A stretch of 64,000 nucleotides of DNA, from contig NZ_JRPE02000001.1 of NCBI RefSeq assembly GCF_000765825.2, positions 62,001-126,000 of the forward strand, written 5' to 3'. This document shows, piece after piece, positions 56,809 through 64,000 of this stretch (positions are counted from its first letter, which is position 1; each line of letters begins with the position of its first letter). This DNA comes from Helicobacter magdeburgensis. GTDB lineage: Bacteria; Campylobacterota; Campylobacteria; Campylobacterales; Helicobacteraceae. Below the pieces are notes generated by a model, which saw nothing but the letters and a program-made list of their open reading frames with translations, had not been told where the DNA came from and searched no databases. The translations under genes were made by a program, and so were the position numbers.

Positions 56809-57368
56809 TCCACTCCTTTCATTGCACTTTTAGAATCTAAAATCATTAATCGCTCCATTTGTGCCACAAAGCTATCAAAATCCACAACATCGCTTTGATG
56901 AATCTGCGTAAAAACAACAATCCTTTCATCAATAGCCTTTGCAAAAATACCGACATAACGCTTTGGAAAAGCATTTAAAAATATCCGCAAATAATACTCC
57001 TGCCCCTTTTCAAAGACATTCTCTGGCATACATAGCACACTATGTCCCACGAAGTTTGCTATGCCCTCCCCACTCAAAGGCACATAGGCAAAGCTTTTAT
57101 TTAATAGAATCTGCTCAATATTTTCTACCTTTTGATACAGCTCCACAAGCAATTCAAGCAAGACTTCATCGGTATCTTCTAGGCGGTTTTTAGATTTATT
57201 TTTATTGAGCCATTGTGTGATAGAGCCATAGCGATGTTGAGAGAGTGCGACAAACTCTTTTCTATACGCTTCTAGATTCTCTTTTGCCTTTGCAAAGGCT
57301 ACTTCAATCTCGCAAGGCACAATCCGCGTTTGTATCCCTTGGGCTTGTAATATTCCCTTAATATCCAT
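56805..57368 (-). CDS. Hypothetical protein with possible PilZ-like domain
   Basis: A 187-residue protein from the ATG at 57368 (MDIKGILQAQGIQ; GGAG eight bases ahead). The frame is open to 57419, but that part overlaps ubiA. The N-terminal half is helical. The C-terminal half, FAYVPLSGEGIANFVGHSVL and EYYLRIFLNAFPKRYVGIFA, is beta-rich, and LSGEGI recalls the NxSxxG motif of PilZ domains that bind cyclic di-GMP. The upstream RxxxR of canonical PilZ is not clear. It is coupled with the downstream coiled-coil gene. Function unproven. Confidence 0.55.
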   Translation of the reverse strand: MDIKGILQAQGIQTRIVPCEIEVAFAKAKENLEAYRKEFVALSQHRYGSITQWLNKNKSKNRLEDTDEVLLELLVELYQKVENIEQILLNKSFAYVPLSGEGIANFVGHSVLCMPENVFEKGQEYYLRIFLNAFPKRYVGIFAKAIDERIVVFTQIHQSDVVDFDSFVAQMERLMILDSKSAMKGVE

Positions 57369-57388
57369 TACATTTTCTCCATAAGAAT

Positions 57389-58273
57389 CTAGCCCACCAC
57401 AGAATCTAGCAAAATACATACAAAAAATATAATACCCAAATATCCATTTGTAACAAAAAATGCCTTGGGTATGTTATTAATATGCACACTTACAAGATAT
57501 TGCTCATAGCTTAGCATTAACGCCCCTAGCCCCACGCCTATCCACGCAACTGCCCCAAGATGAGCCTCATACACAAAGCACCCCCAAAAAAGCACCGCTA
57601 CAATATGGCATAAACGCGAAATCCACAATGTCGCCCTAAGCCCAAAGTATGCGGGTATAGAGTGGAGATTCTTAGCCTTATCAAAGTCCATATCCTGAAT
57701 GGAATATAATAAATCAAACCCAGCCACCCAAAACAGCACACCAAGAGAGAGTAAAACACTCCACAAAGGCACTTCTCCCATAACGGCAATGACCCCAGCA
57801 ATAGGTGCTAGTCCCAAACATAAACCAAGCACCCAATGAGCCATAGCACTAAAACGCTTTGTGTAAGAATAAAATGCCAAAATGACTAAAAATGGCACAC
57901 TCAAATAAAACGCAAGGGTATTAATCAAATAAGACACCGCCACAAAAAGCAGTGCGTTTATGATATTAAAAGCAATAAGGGCGGAAAGCTTAATGCGTCC
58001 ATCAACACTTGGTCGGCTACTTGTGCGGAGATTCTGTGCGTCAATATCTCTATCTTTAAATCGGTTAAAACCCATTGCAAAATTTCTAGCAGTGATTAAA
58101 GCTAAAACACAGAGCAGGAATGTTTCCCAGCCACACCACGCAACACCATATTGCTGCATACTCGCTACAACCATAGCAATAAGGATAAAACTACTTGAAA
58201 AAATGGTATGTTCAAATGCGACAAGCTCACTGAAATTTTTAATCTGTTTGCTAAAACTTTGCAAAACACTCAT
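57389..58273 (-). CDS. mqnP: UbiA-family prenyltransferase (menaquinone synthesis, MqnP-like)
   Basis: A 294-residue inner-membrane aromatic prenyltransferase with about eight helices. The first Asp-rich motif is MGFNRFKDRDIDAQNLRTSS (NRxxDxxxD), the second LLYSIQDMDFDKAKNLHSIP (DxxxD). UbiA-type enzymes join a polyprenyl chain to an aromatic ring; because Helicobacter makes menaquinone by the futalosine route, the substrate would be a naphthoquinone precursor rather than 4-hydroxybenzoate. ispB in this window would supply the chain and menG the final methyl group. Confidence 0.88.
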   Translation of the reverse strand: MSVLQSFSKQIKNFSELVAFEHTIFSSSFILIAMVVASMQQYGVAWCGWETFLLCVLALITARNFAMGFNRFKDRDIDAQNLRTSSRPSVDGRIKLSALIAFNIINALLFVAVSYLINTLAFYLSVPFLVILAFYSYTKRFSAMAHWVLGLCLGLAPIAGVIAVMGEVPLWSVLLSLGVLFWVAGFDLLYSIQDMDFDKAKNLHSIPAYFGLRATLWISRLCHIVAVLFWGCFVYEAHLGAVAWIGVGLGALMLSYEQYLVSVHINNIPKAFFVTNGYLGIIFFVCILLDSVVG

Positions 58274-58530
58274 TGTGTGGATTCCTTAGTTTTTGTTCTT
58301 ATTTTCAATAACTTTAAGGGTAAAAAGCAGGATTCTAAAACACCTTACCAAAAAATAAGCTAAAACTCTTGCAAAATAACGCAAAATCGTTTAATATATC
58401 GCCTTTAAAGCCCAAATGAAATATTTTCTAAGTTTGAAAATCTCAATGTATAGAATCTTTACAGATTTCATAGATTTATGGGCATAGGCAACCACCGCTT
58501 TTATTTTACACAGGGCAAGGATTTGACATT

Positions 58531-59214
58531 ATGGATAAATTCAGTTACATAGATATAGGCATTATTGTTTTGCTTATTTTGCTTTCACTCAAGGGCATTT
58601 GGCAGGGAATTATACGAGGATTAGCGAGTTTCTTAGGTATTTTGCTTGGGATATTTTTTGCTTCAAGATTCTATGATGGGCTTGGCGAGTGGTTTGCGAT
58701 AAATATTTACAATCTCGGCTCTCCAGAGCTAAACGCCCTTGTAGGCTTTGTGATTATTATCACGCTCATTTGGGCGGGATTTTTACTCCTTGGGGAGATT
58801 TTATTCCGTATGGTGCGATTTACGCCGCTTGTGAGCGTTGATGCAGCTTTGGGCTTGGCTTTTGGATTCTGCAAGGCGTTTTTGCTTTTGTCTATCATCG
58901 TTTTTGGAATCTCACAAATCGCGTGGCTTAAGAACTTTTCACAAAATGTTGAGCAAAATAGCTCTATTTTTCCTATGATGAAAAATCTCTCTATCAAAAT
59001 TATGAATCTTGAGCAGATTCAGGAAGTAAAAGAGAATCTCAACCTTGACAAGAAGCTTAATAATGCTGAAGATGAAATTAAGGATTTGAGCGAGAATCTT
59101 GAAAAAGCTAGGCAAAAGGCTATTGAAGAAGCGGAGAATCTTTTACAAAATCAAACTAGAGAAACTCAAAGCCAAGATTCTAATGACAAATCTACACAGC
59201 TAGAAAGGCAATAA
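58531..59214 (+). CDS. cvpA: CvpA-family membrane protein
   Basis: A 227-residue protein: four transmembrane helices (YIDIGIIVLLILLSLKGIWQ, FLGILLGIFFASRFYDGL, LVGFVIIITLIWAGFLLLGE, ALGLAFGFCKAFLLLSIIVF) in the CvpA pattern, then a cytoplasmic coiled-coil tail rich in Glu, Lys and Gln. CvpA was named for colicin V production and is linked to envelope stress; its biochemical role is unclear. The gene stops one base before lysS starts. Confidence 0.85.
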   Translation: MDKFSYIDIGIIVLLILLSLKGIWQGIIRGLASFLGILLGIFFASRFYDGLGEWFAINIYNLGSPELNALVGFVIIITLIWAGFLLLGEILFRMVRFTPLVSVDAALGLAFGFCKAFLLLSIIVFGISQIAWLKNFSQNVEQNSSIFPMMKNLSIKIMNLEQIQEVKENLNLDKKLNNAEDEIKDLSENLEKARQKAIEEAENLLQNQTRETQSQDSNDKSTQLERQ

Positions 59215-60810
59215 ATGTTTTCTAATTTTTACATACAACAACGCATTAAAAAAATGCAACTTATGCGTGAAGAGGGTTTAAACCCTTATGCCAATGACGC
59301 AAAACGCAGTATAAGTAATGATGACTTTTTACAAAAATATGCTTTTCTAAAATCCCAAGAGCAGGGGGCGGAGAGTGGGGATTCTAACTCCGCAGTATCC
59401 AAGCCTACGGAATCCCAGCCCATAGAATCTATTGTAGGGCGAGTGCGATTTATCCGTCTTATGGGTAAGGCGTGTTTTGTGAAAATTCAAGATGAAAGCG
59501 GGGTGCTTCAAGCTTATATCTCAAAGAACGATGTGGGCGAAGATTTTGCGTATATCAAAAAGATTTTAGAGGTGGGGGATATTATCAACATATCAGGCTT
59601 TGCGTTTGTAACTAAAACCGGGGAGCTAAGTATCCACACGCTAAGCTTTAAGATTCTAAGCAAAAGTATCGTGCCACTGCCAGAGAAATTCCACGGGCTA
59701 AGCGATATAGAGCTGCGTTACCGCCAACGCTATGTGGATTTGATTGTAAATGAGAATGTCAAAGAAACCTTTAAATTACGCAGTAAAATCATTTCGTGTG
59801 TGCGGCAGTTTTTTGAAAAAAAGGGATTTTTAGAAGTAGAAACGCCTATGCTTCACCCAATCCCCGGTGGTGCAAATGCGCGTCCTTTTATCACGCATCA
59901 TAATGCCCTTGATGTGGAGCGATATTTACGCATTGCCCCAGAGTTATATCTTAAAAGGCTTATTGTAGGCGGATTTGAAGCCATTTTTGAGCTGAATCGT
60001 AATTTTCGCAACGAGGGAATGGACCACTCGCATAATCCCGAATTTAGTATGATTGAATTTTACTGGGCGTATAAGACTTATGAAGATCTCATCACACTCA
60101 CCCAAGAGCTTTTTACATATCTTTTAGAAGAGCTTAAACTCCCTAAGATTCTAAAGCACAACGACACAGAGATTGACTTTAGCAAGTGGCAGATTCTAAG
60201 CTACAAAGAAGCTTTAGAATCCATAGGTGGATTAGATAAACATATCATTGAAAACAAGGAATTATTACTTCAAACACTCCAAGAGAGACATCTCAAAGTT
60301 GATAGTTCTTTCAGCTATGGAAAGCTTTTGGGAGAGGCATTTGATGAGTTTGTAGAATCTAAGCTTATCAATCCCACTTTTATCACGCAATACCCCATTG
60401 ACATTAGCCCCCTTGCAAGACGCAATGATGAGAATAGAGAGATTGCCGATAGGTTTGAGCTTTTTATCGGTGGCAAGGAAATAGCTAATGGATTTAGTGA
60501 GCTAAATGACCCCCTTGACCAGCTTGAGCGTTTTAAAGAACAAGTCAAGGCAAAGGACGCAGGAGATGAAGAGGCTCAATATATGGACGAAGATTATGTA
60601 TGGGCTTTAGCACACGGAATGCCCCCAACTGCGGGTGAAGGCATAGGGATTGATAGGCTAGTTATGCTTTTAAGCGATGCAAAAAGCATTAAAGATGTGA
60701 TTTTATTCCCTGCTTTAAAGCCAAGTAAAACAAATTTTGATATAATGCCAAGCGATGATACTGCTCAAGCCAATCAAGGAAGCCCAAATCACGCAAATAA
60801 GGAGAAATGA
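59215..60810 (+). CDS. lysS: Lysyl-tRNA synthetase (class II)
   Basis: A 531-residue class IIb synthetase: N-terminal OB domain ([20 protein letters not shown]), catalytic core with [17 protein letters not shown] (motif 1), [20 protein letters not shown] (motif 2) and [20 protein letters not shown] (motif 3). A low-complexity stretch near residue 50 ([20 protein letters not shown]) is an unusual insertion between the N-terminal helix and the OB fold. The stop overlaps glyA by 4 bp (ATGA). Confidence 0.96.
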   Translation: MFSNFYIQQRIKKMQLMREEGLNPYANDAKRSISNDDFLQKYAFLKSQEQGAESGDSNSAVSKPTESQPIESIVGRVRFIRLMGKACFVKIQDESGVLQAYISKNDVGEDFAYIKKILEVGDIINISGFAFVTKTGELSIHTLSFKILSKSIVPLPEKFHGLSDIELRYRQRYVDLIVNENVKETFKLRSKIISCVRQFFEKKGFLEVETPMLHPIPGGANARPFITHHNALDVERYLRIAPELYLKRLIVGGFEAIFELNRNFRNEGMDHSHNPEFSMIEFYWAYKTYEDLITLTQELFTYLLEELKLPKILKHNDTEIDFSKWQILSYKEALESIGGLDKHIIENKELLLQTLQERHLKVDSSFSYGKLLGEAFDEFVESKLINPTFITQYPIDISPLARRNDENREIADRFELFIGGKEIANGFSELNDPLDQLERFKEQVKAKDAGDEEAQYMDEDYVWALAHGMPPTAGEGIGIDRLVMLLSDAKSIKDVILFPALKPSKTNFDIMPSDDTAQANQGSPNHANKEK

Positions 60811-62060
60811 TGAACTACGCAATAAAAGAGCAAGATCCTGAAATTTATGAACTCATAGAAAAAGAATTTGAGAGACAAAATGATCACTTGGAGATGATAG
60901 CAAGTGAAAATTTCACATTTCCTAGCGTTATGGAAGCTATGGGTAGTGTTTTGACAAACAAATATGCTGAAGGCTATCCTTTTAAGCGTTATTATGGTGG
61001 TTGCGAGTTTGTAGATAAGATTGAAGAAATTGCTATCAATAGGGCAAAACAACTTTTTGGAGCAAGTTTTGCCAATGTCCAGCCTCATTCAGGCTCACAG
61101 GCTAATGCAGCTGTGTATGCCGCACTACTAAAGCCTTATGATAAGATTCTAGGAATGGATCTAAGCCACGGCGGACATCTCACACACGGAGCAAAAGTCA
61201 GCAGCTCCGGGCAACTCTATCAAAGCTTTTTTTATGGTGTGGAGCTTAATGGCTACATTGATTATGATAAGCTCGCACTTCAAGCCCAAGTCGTTAAACC
61301 AAATATCCTTGTATGTGGATTTTCAGCTTATACGCGTGAGCTTGATTTTAAGCGATTGCGTGAAATTGCGGATTCTGTTGGGGCTTTGCTTATGGGTGAT
61401 GTAGCCCATATAGCTGGGCTTGTAGTGGCTGGAGAGTATCCAAATCCTTTTCCACATTGCCATATCGTTACAACAACAACACATAAAACATTACGGGGAC
61501 CACGCGGTGGGGCTATTCTTACAAATGATGAAGAGCTAATGGCAAAGATTAACAAAGCTGTGTTTCCGGGGATTCAGGGCGGACCGCTTATGCACGTTAT
61601 AGCTGGTAAGGCAGTAGGGTTTAAAGAGAATCTTAAGCCCGAATGGAAAGTGTATGCTAAGCAAGTTAAGGCTAATATCCAAGCTCTAGCAAAGGTGTTA
61701 TTACAACGCAACTATAATCTTGTAAGTGGAGGGAGCGAAAATCACCTTGTGCTTATGAGCTTCCTTAATAATGACTTTAGCGGTAAAGATGCGGATTTAG
61801 CCCTTGGTAATGCAGGAATCACTGTAAATAAAAATACCGTTCCGGGAGAAACACGATCCCCTTTTGTTACAAGCGGTATAAGAATCGGCTCTCCAGCTCT
61901 CACGGCAAGGGGTATGAAAGAGAAAGAATTTGAGCAAATTGCCAAGTGGATTGCTGATATTCTTGATGATATTTCAAATGTTGATTTACAGCAGAAAATC
62001 AAAAAAGAGATTAAAGATTTTTCAAAAGATTTTAAAATCTATGAACGACCAATTTTTTAG
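60807..62060 (+). CDS. glyA: Serine hydroxymethyltransferase
   Basis: A 417-residue PLP enzyme converting serine and tetrahydrofolate to glycine and methylene-tetrahydrofolate. Seen are [77 protein letters not shown], the PLP lysine in [18 protein letters not shown] and [19 protein letters not shown]. Full length. It overlaps lysS by 4 bp. Confidence 0.97.
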   Translation: MMNYAIKEQDPEIYELIEKEFERQNDHLEMIASENFTFPSVMEAMGSVLTNKYAEGYPFKRYYGGCEFVDKIEEIAINRAKQLFGASFANVQPHSGSQANAAVYAALLKPYDKILGMDLSHGGHLTHGAKVSSSGQLYQSFFYGVELNGYIDYDKLALQAQVVKPNILVCGFSAYTRELDFKRLREIADSVGALLMGDVAHIAGLVVAGEYPNPFPHCHIVTTTTHKTLRGPRGGAILTNDEELMAKINKAVFPGIQGGPLMHVIAGKAVGFKENLKPEWKVYAKQVKANIQALAKVLLQRNYNLVSGGSENHLVLMSFLNNDFSGKDADLALGNAGITVNKNTVPGETRSPFVTSGIRIGSPALTARGMKEKEFEQIAKWIADILDDISNVDLQQKIKKEIKDFSKDFKIYERPIF

Positions 62061-62070
62061 GGGGTAAATT

Positions 62071-62616
62071 GTGACAGAAATGGATCTGAAACTGATAAAA
62101 ATGGATACTTCCCATTATTATCAGCGTGTCAGCGGACTAGGTAAAAAGGTAAGTCATATGGGAAGAATTCTCTATGATAAATATGAGCGAGTGGATTCTA
62201 TGCTGACTTCTATGCTGATTAACAAGCATTTTCGCAAAGAGATTACAATTGCTCATTCACTTTTGCTTGGCAAAGGCACGAAGGTTGAAAATATCGTCTT
62301 TGACTACAATGGGCGGAATCCCGAGAGATTCTATCATCGTGCGCAGCTGCTTTTGCGTGAAGAGGGCTTTTTGAACTTTACTGCTTTTTCTACAAAGACC
62401 CCGGGACATTTACATCTTTATGTGCATAAAGGACATACGGAGATTAACGAGGGTAAGCGACTTATTAAAACGCTTTCAATGAAGTTAGCCCAGCATTGCC
62501 CAAAGGAATGGAGAGTATTTCCAAATGATGAAATGCCTCCACATTTTAATATTTTGTGCCTACCCTATGATGTCTATGCAAAAGAGCGTGGGGCATCTTG
62601 GGCAAGACATATGTAA
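62071..62616 (+). CDS. DUF1882-type protein (HP0184-like)
   Basis: A 181-residue basic protein with GTG start at 62071 (GGGG ahead), or possibly ATG at 62080. The segment IDTS-like [20 protein letters not shown] and the [20 protein letters not shown] block are conserved in the HP0184 group. No catalytic motif recognised. It follows glyA by 10 bp in the cvpA-lysS-glyA operon and precedes the SPOR gene. Confidence 0.7.
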   Translation: MTEMDLKLIKMDTSHYYQRVSGLGKKVSHMGRILYDKYERVDSMLTSMLINKHFRKEITIAHSLLLGKGTKVENIVFDYNGRNPERFYHRAQLLLREEGFLNFTAFSTKTPGHLHLYVHKGHTEINEGKRLIKTLSMKLAQHCPKEWRVFPNDEMPPHFNILCLPYDVYAKERGASWARHM

Positions 62617-62645
62617 GCAAAAAAACCCTAAACTAAGGAGAAAAA

Positions 62646-63611
62646 ATGGAAACAAAACGAGAATTAAATGATATTTTAATCAATGATGATGATTTGCAAC
62701 AACAAAATCGCACCAAAAAGCTTATGATGATGGTGGGAGTAGCTATCATCATTTTATGTATTCTAATTGCGGTGATTTTTGTTATCACCCGTGGTGAAGA
62801 GGATCTTAGTGAAAAAACCATAGCAGACAACAACGGCTTAACCTCAATGGGATCTACCCCTATCCAAGAGCCACAAAATGGTGGTTTTGTAAATGTGCCT
62901 ATTGACAATAATACAGGTAGCGATGATAGGTTTCAACAGATTCTTGATGATATTCGCAACCGCAATGGCGATTCAAATAACCAAGTGGCACAAGACACAA
63001 CACAGCAGCCCACTGCTCCTAGCACTCCACCGCTCACAACACCTACACAAAACCAACCCAAACCTACGCAACAAACCACCCAGCCTAAGCCTACACAGCA
63101 AACAAATCAAAATCAACCTGTATTGCCAAACAACACAACATCAACCAAAAAACCAGAGCCGTCTAAACCAGCTCAAACAGCAAGTAACGCGAATTCTATA
63201 AATACAACTAAAAAGCCAGAGCCAGCCAAATCCGCTCCAGCACCTACTCAAACTCAAACACCAAAGCCACAGCCTACCCAAACAGCTACGCCTACAAATA
63301 GCGTTGCCAATGCTTTTGAAGGTGTCGCCACCTCCCCTGCTACCACTTCGCCTATGGATCGCTCAAAAAATGGGCAAGTCGCTACAAAAGGCTTTTATGT
63401 GCAAGTAGGCTCTTTTGCCAACAAACCAAGTGAAGAATTTTTAAAGAAAATAGGCAATTACAGCTACCGCGTATATGCAGGGACATCAAGCAATGGACAA
63501 CAAACGACAAAATATCTCATCGGTCCGTATAACTCACGCACAGAAGCGGCTAGAGATTTGCCAAATTTCAAAAGCCTTGTAGCTGATCCGGTGCATTTTG
63601 AAGTTAAATAA
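62646..63611 (+). CDS. SPOR-domain membrane protein
   Basis: A 321-residue protein: short cytoplasmic N-tail, one transmembrane helix (LMMMVGVAIIILCILIAVIF, about 28-48), a long periplasmic linker rich in Pro, Thr, Gln and Asn (about 115-240), and a C-terminal SPOR domain (GFYVQVGSFANKPSEEFLKK to the end). SPOR domains bind peptidoglycan glycan strands stripped of stem peptides at the septum, so the protein probably acts in division. AAGGAG precedes the ATG. Position equals HP0185. Confidence 0.87.
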   Translation: METKRELNDILINDDDLQQQNRTKKLMMMVGVAIIILCILIAVIFVITRGEEDLSEKTIADNNGLTSMGSTPIQEPQNGGFVNVPIDNNTGSDDRFQQILDDIRNRNGDSNNQVAQDTTQQPTAPSTPPLTTPTQNQPKPTQQTTQPKPTQQTNQNQPVLPNNTTSTKKPEPSKPAQTASNANSINTTKKPEPAKSAPAPTQTQTPKPQPTQTATPTNSVANAFEGVATSPATTSPMDRSKNGQVATKGFYVQVGSFANKPSEEFLKKIGNYSYRVYAGTSSNGQQTTKYLIGPYNSRTEAARDLPNFKSLVADPVHFEVK

Positions 63612-63633
63612 CACAAATAATACTAAATAATTT

Positions 63634-64000
63634 ATGAGCCAAACGCCTAGCAAAACCTTTGGATTAGTCGGTGTGGGCGGCTTTGTCGCTCCTAGACATC
63701 TTCAAGCCATTAAGCAAAATAATGGCACACTTCTTTGTGCGATTGACAAACACGATTCTGTGGGAATCTTAGATAGCTATTTCCCACAGGCTGATTTTTT
63801 TACAGAATCCGAACGCTTTGAACGCCACCTTGACAAACTCAAACGCAATAGCACACCGCTTGATTATCTTAGTATCTGTTCTCCAAATCATCTGCACGAT
63901 ACGCATATCCGCCTTGCCCTGCGGAATGGTGCTTCAGCGATTTGCGAAAAGCCCCTCGTGCTTAATCCTTGGAATCTAGACGCACTCTTATCAGCCCAAA
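63634..64000 (+). CDS. Gfo/Idh/MocA-family oxidoreductase, 3' end outside window
   Basis: The first 122 codons of a NAD(P)-dependent dehydrogenase. The N-terminus MSQTPSKTFGLVGVGGFVAP holds the GxGGxxxxxH-type dinucleotide-binding loop, followed by AIDKHDSVGILDSYFPQADF, DYLSICSPNHLHDTHIRLAL and the catalytic-region ICEKPLVL (EKP motif). It resembles WbpB/WlbA enzymes oxidising UDP-N-acetylglucosamine-derived uronates for surface sugars. No clear RBS is seen. The gene lies 22 bp after the SPOR gene, possibly starting a surface-polysaccharide cluster. Confidence 0.8.
   Translation, partial: MSQTPSKTFGLVGVGGFVAPRHLQAIKQNNGTLLCAIDKHDSVGILDSYFPQADFFTESERFERHLDKLKRNSTPLDYLSICSPNHLHDTHIRLALRNGASAICEKPLVLNPWNLDALLSAQ

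Noticed and set aside
63100-63300. Pro/Thr/Gln-rich repeats as a tandem DNA repeat
   Set aside because: They encode the irregular linker of the SPOR protein; the units are not conserved in length or sequence at the DNA level.

Overview
The window looks like the chromosome of an enterohepatic (non-gastric) Helicobacter; the species cannot be fixed from sequence alone. The reasons are an AT-rich composition, a FlaB-type flagellin, the enzymes of an epsilonproteobacterium, and several blocks whose gene order I recall from H. pylori: ligA-cheV-aspS, hemC-proS-hemA-ispB-HP0241-HP0242, maf-flaB-topA, HP0578-0580 and cvpA-lysS-glyA-HP0184-HP0185. Genes for arginine and histidine synthesis (argH, hisD, hisK), which I believe H. 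pylori lacks, point to an enteric or hepatic species.

Positions 1 to about 9,000 are accessory DNA, probably one end of an integrative conjugative or mobilizable element. It carries the end of a coiled-coil protein, an orphan adenine methyltransferase, an ArdC-like protein, SSB, a tyrosine recombinase, a ParA / Fic / ribbon-helix-helix operon behind repeated operator-like motifs, and a MOBP-type relaxase split by a frameshift at an A7 tract. A gene-poor stretch of about 1 kb follows; it holds an IncP-like nic sequence and two hairpins that look like an oriT. The Fic protein has lost its catalytic histidine.

Positions 9,238 to about 16,430 carry a four-gene lipoprotein operon (COG3014, LpoB-like, LPP20, LPP20-like), then a minus-strand group of poorly known proteins: an orphan, a TerB/DnaJ-like membrane protein, a small membrane protein, and a pair resembling HdrB and the SdhB ferredoxin domain stripped of cluster-binding cysteines. 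From 16,500 to 64,000 the content is mostly housekeeping: peptidase and SspB-like protein, hisS, heptosyltransferase, flavin reductase, dapE, ligA, cheV, aspS, haem and isoprenoid genes, hisD, mqo, menaquinone genes, argH, hemJ, hisK, topA, flaB and its Maf partner, mnmD, the Kdo-hydrolase cluster, an aminotransferase, mqnP-like ubiA, cvpA, lysS, glyA, a SPOR protein and the start of a sugar dehydrogenase.

Two signals are not explained by the genes. The heptamer AGAATCT/AGATTCT is far commoner than base composition predicts, in genes and between them, and repeatedly forms inverted pairs in intergenic hairpins. The roughly 400-bp gap between the maf gene and mnmD contains nested perfect inverted repeats and could encode a structured RNA. 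I saw no rRNA, tRNA, CRISPR array or insertion sequence.
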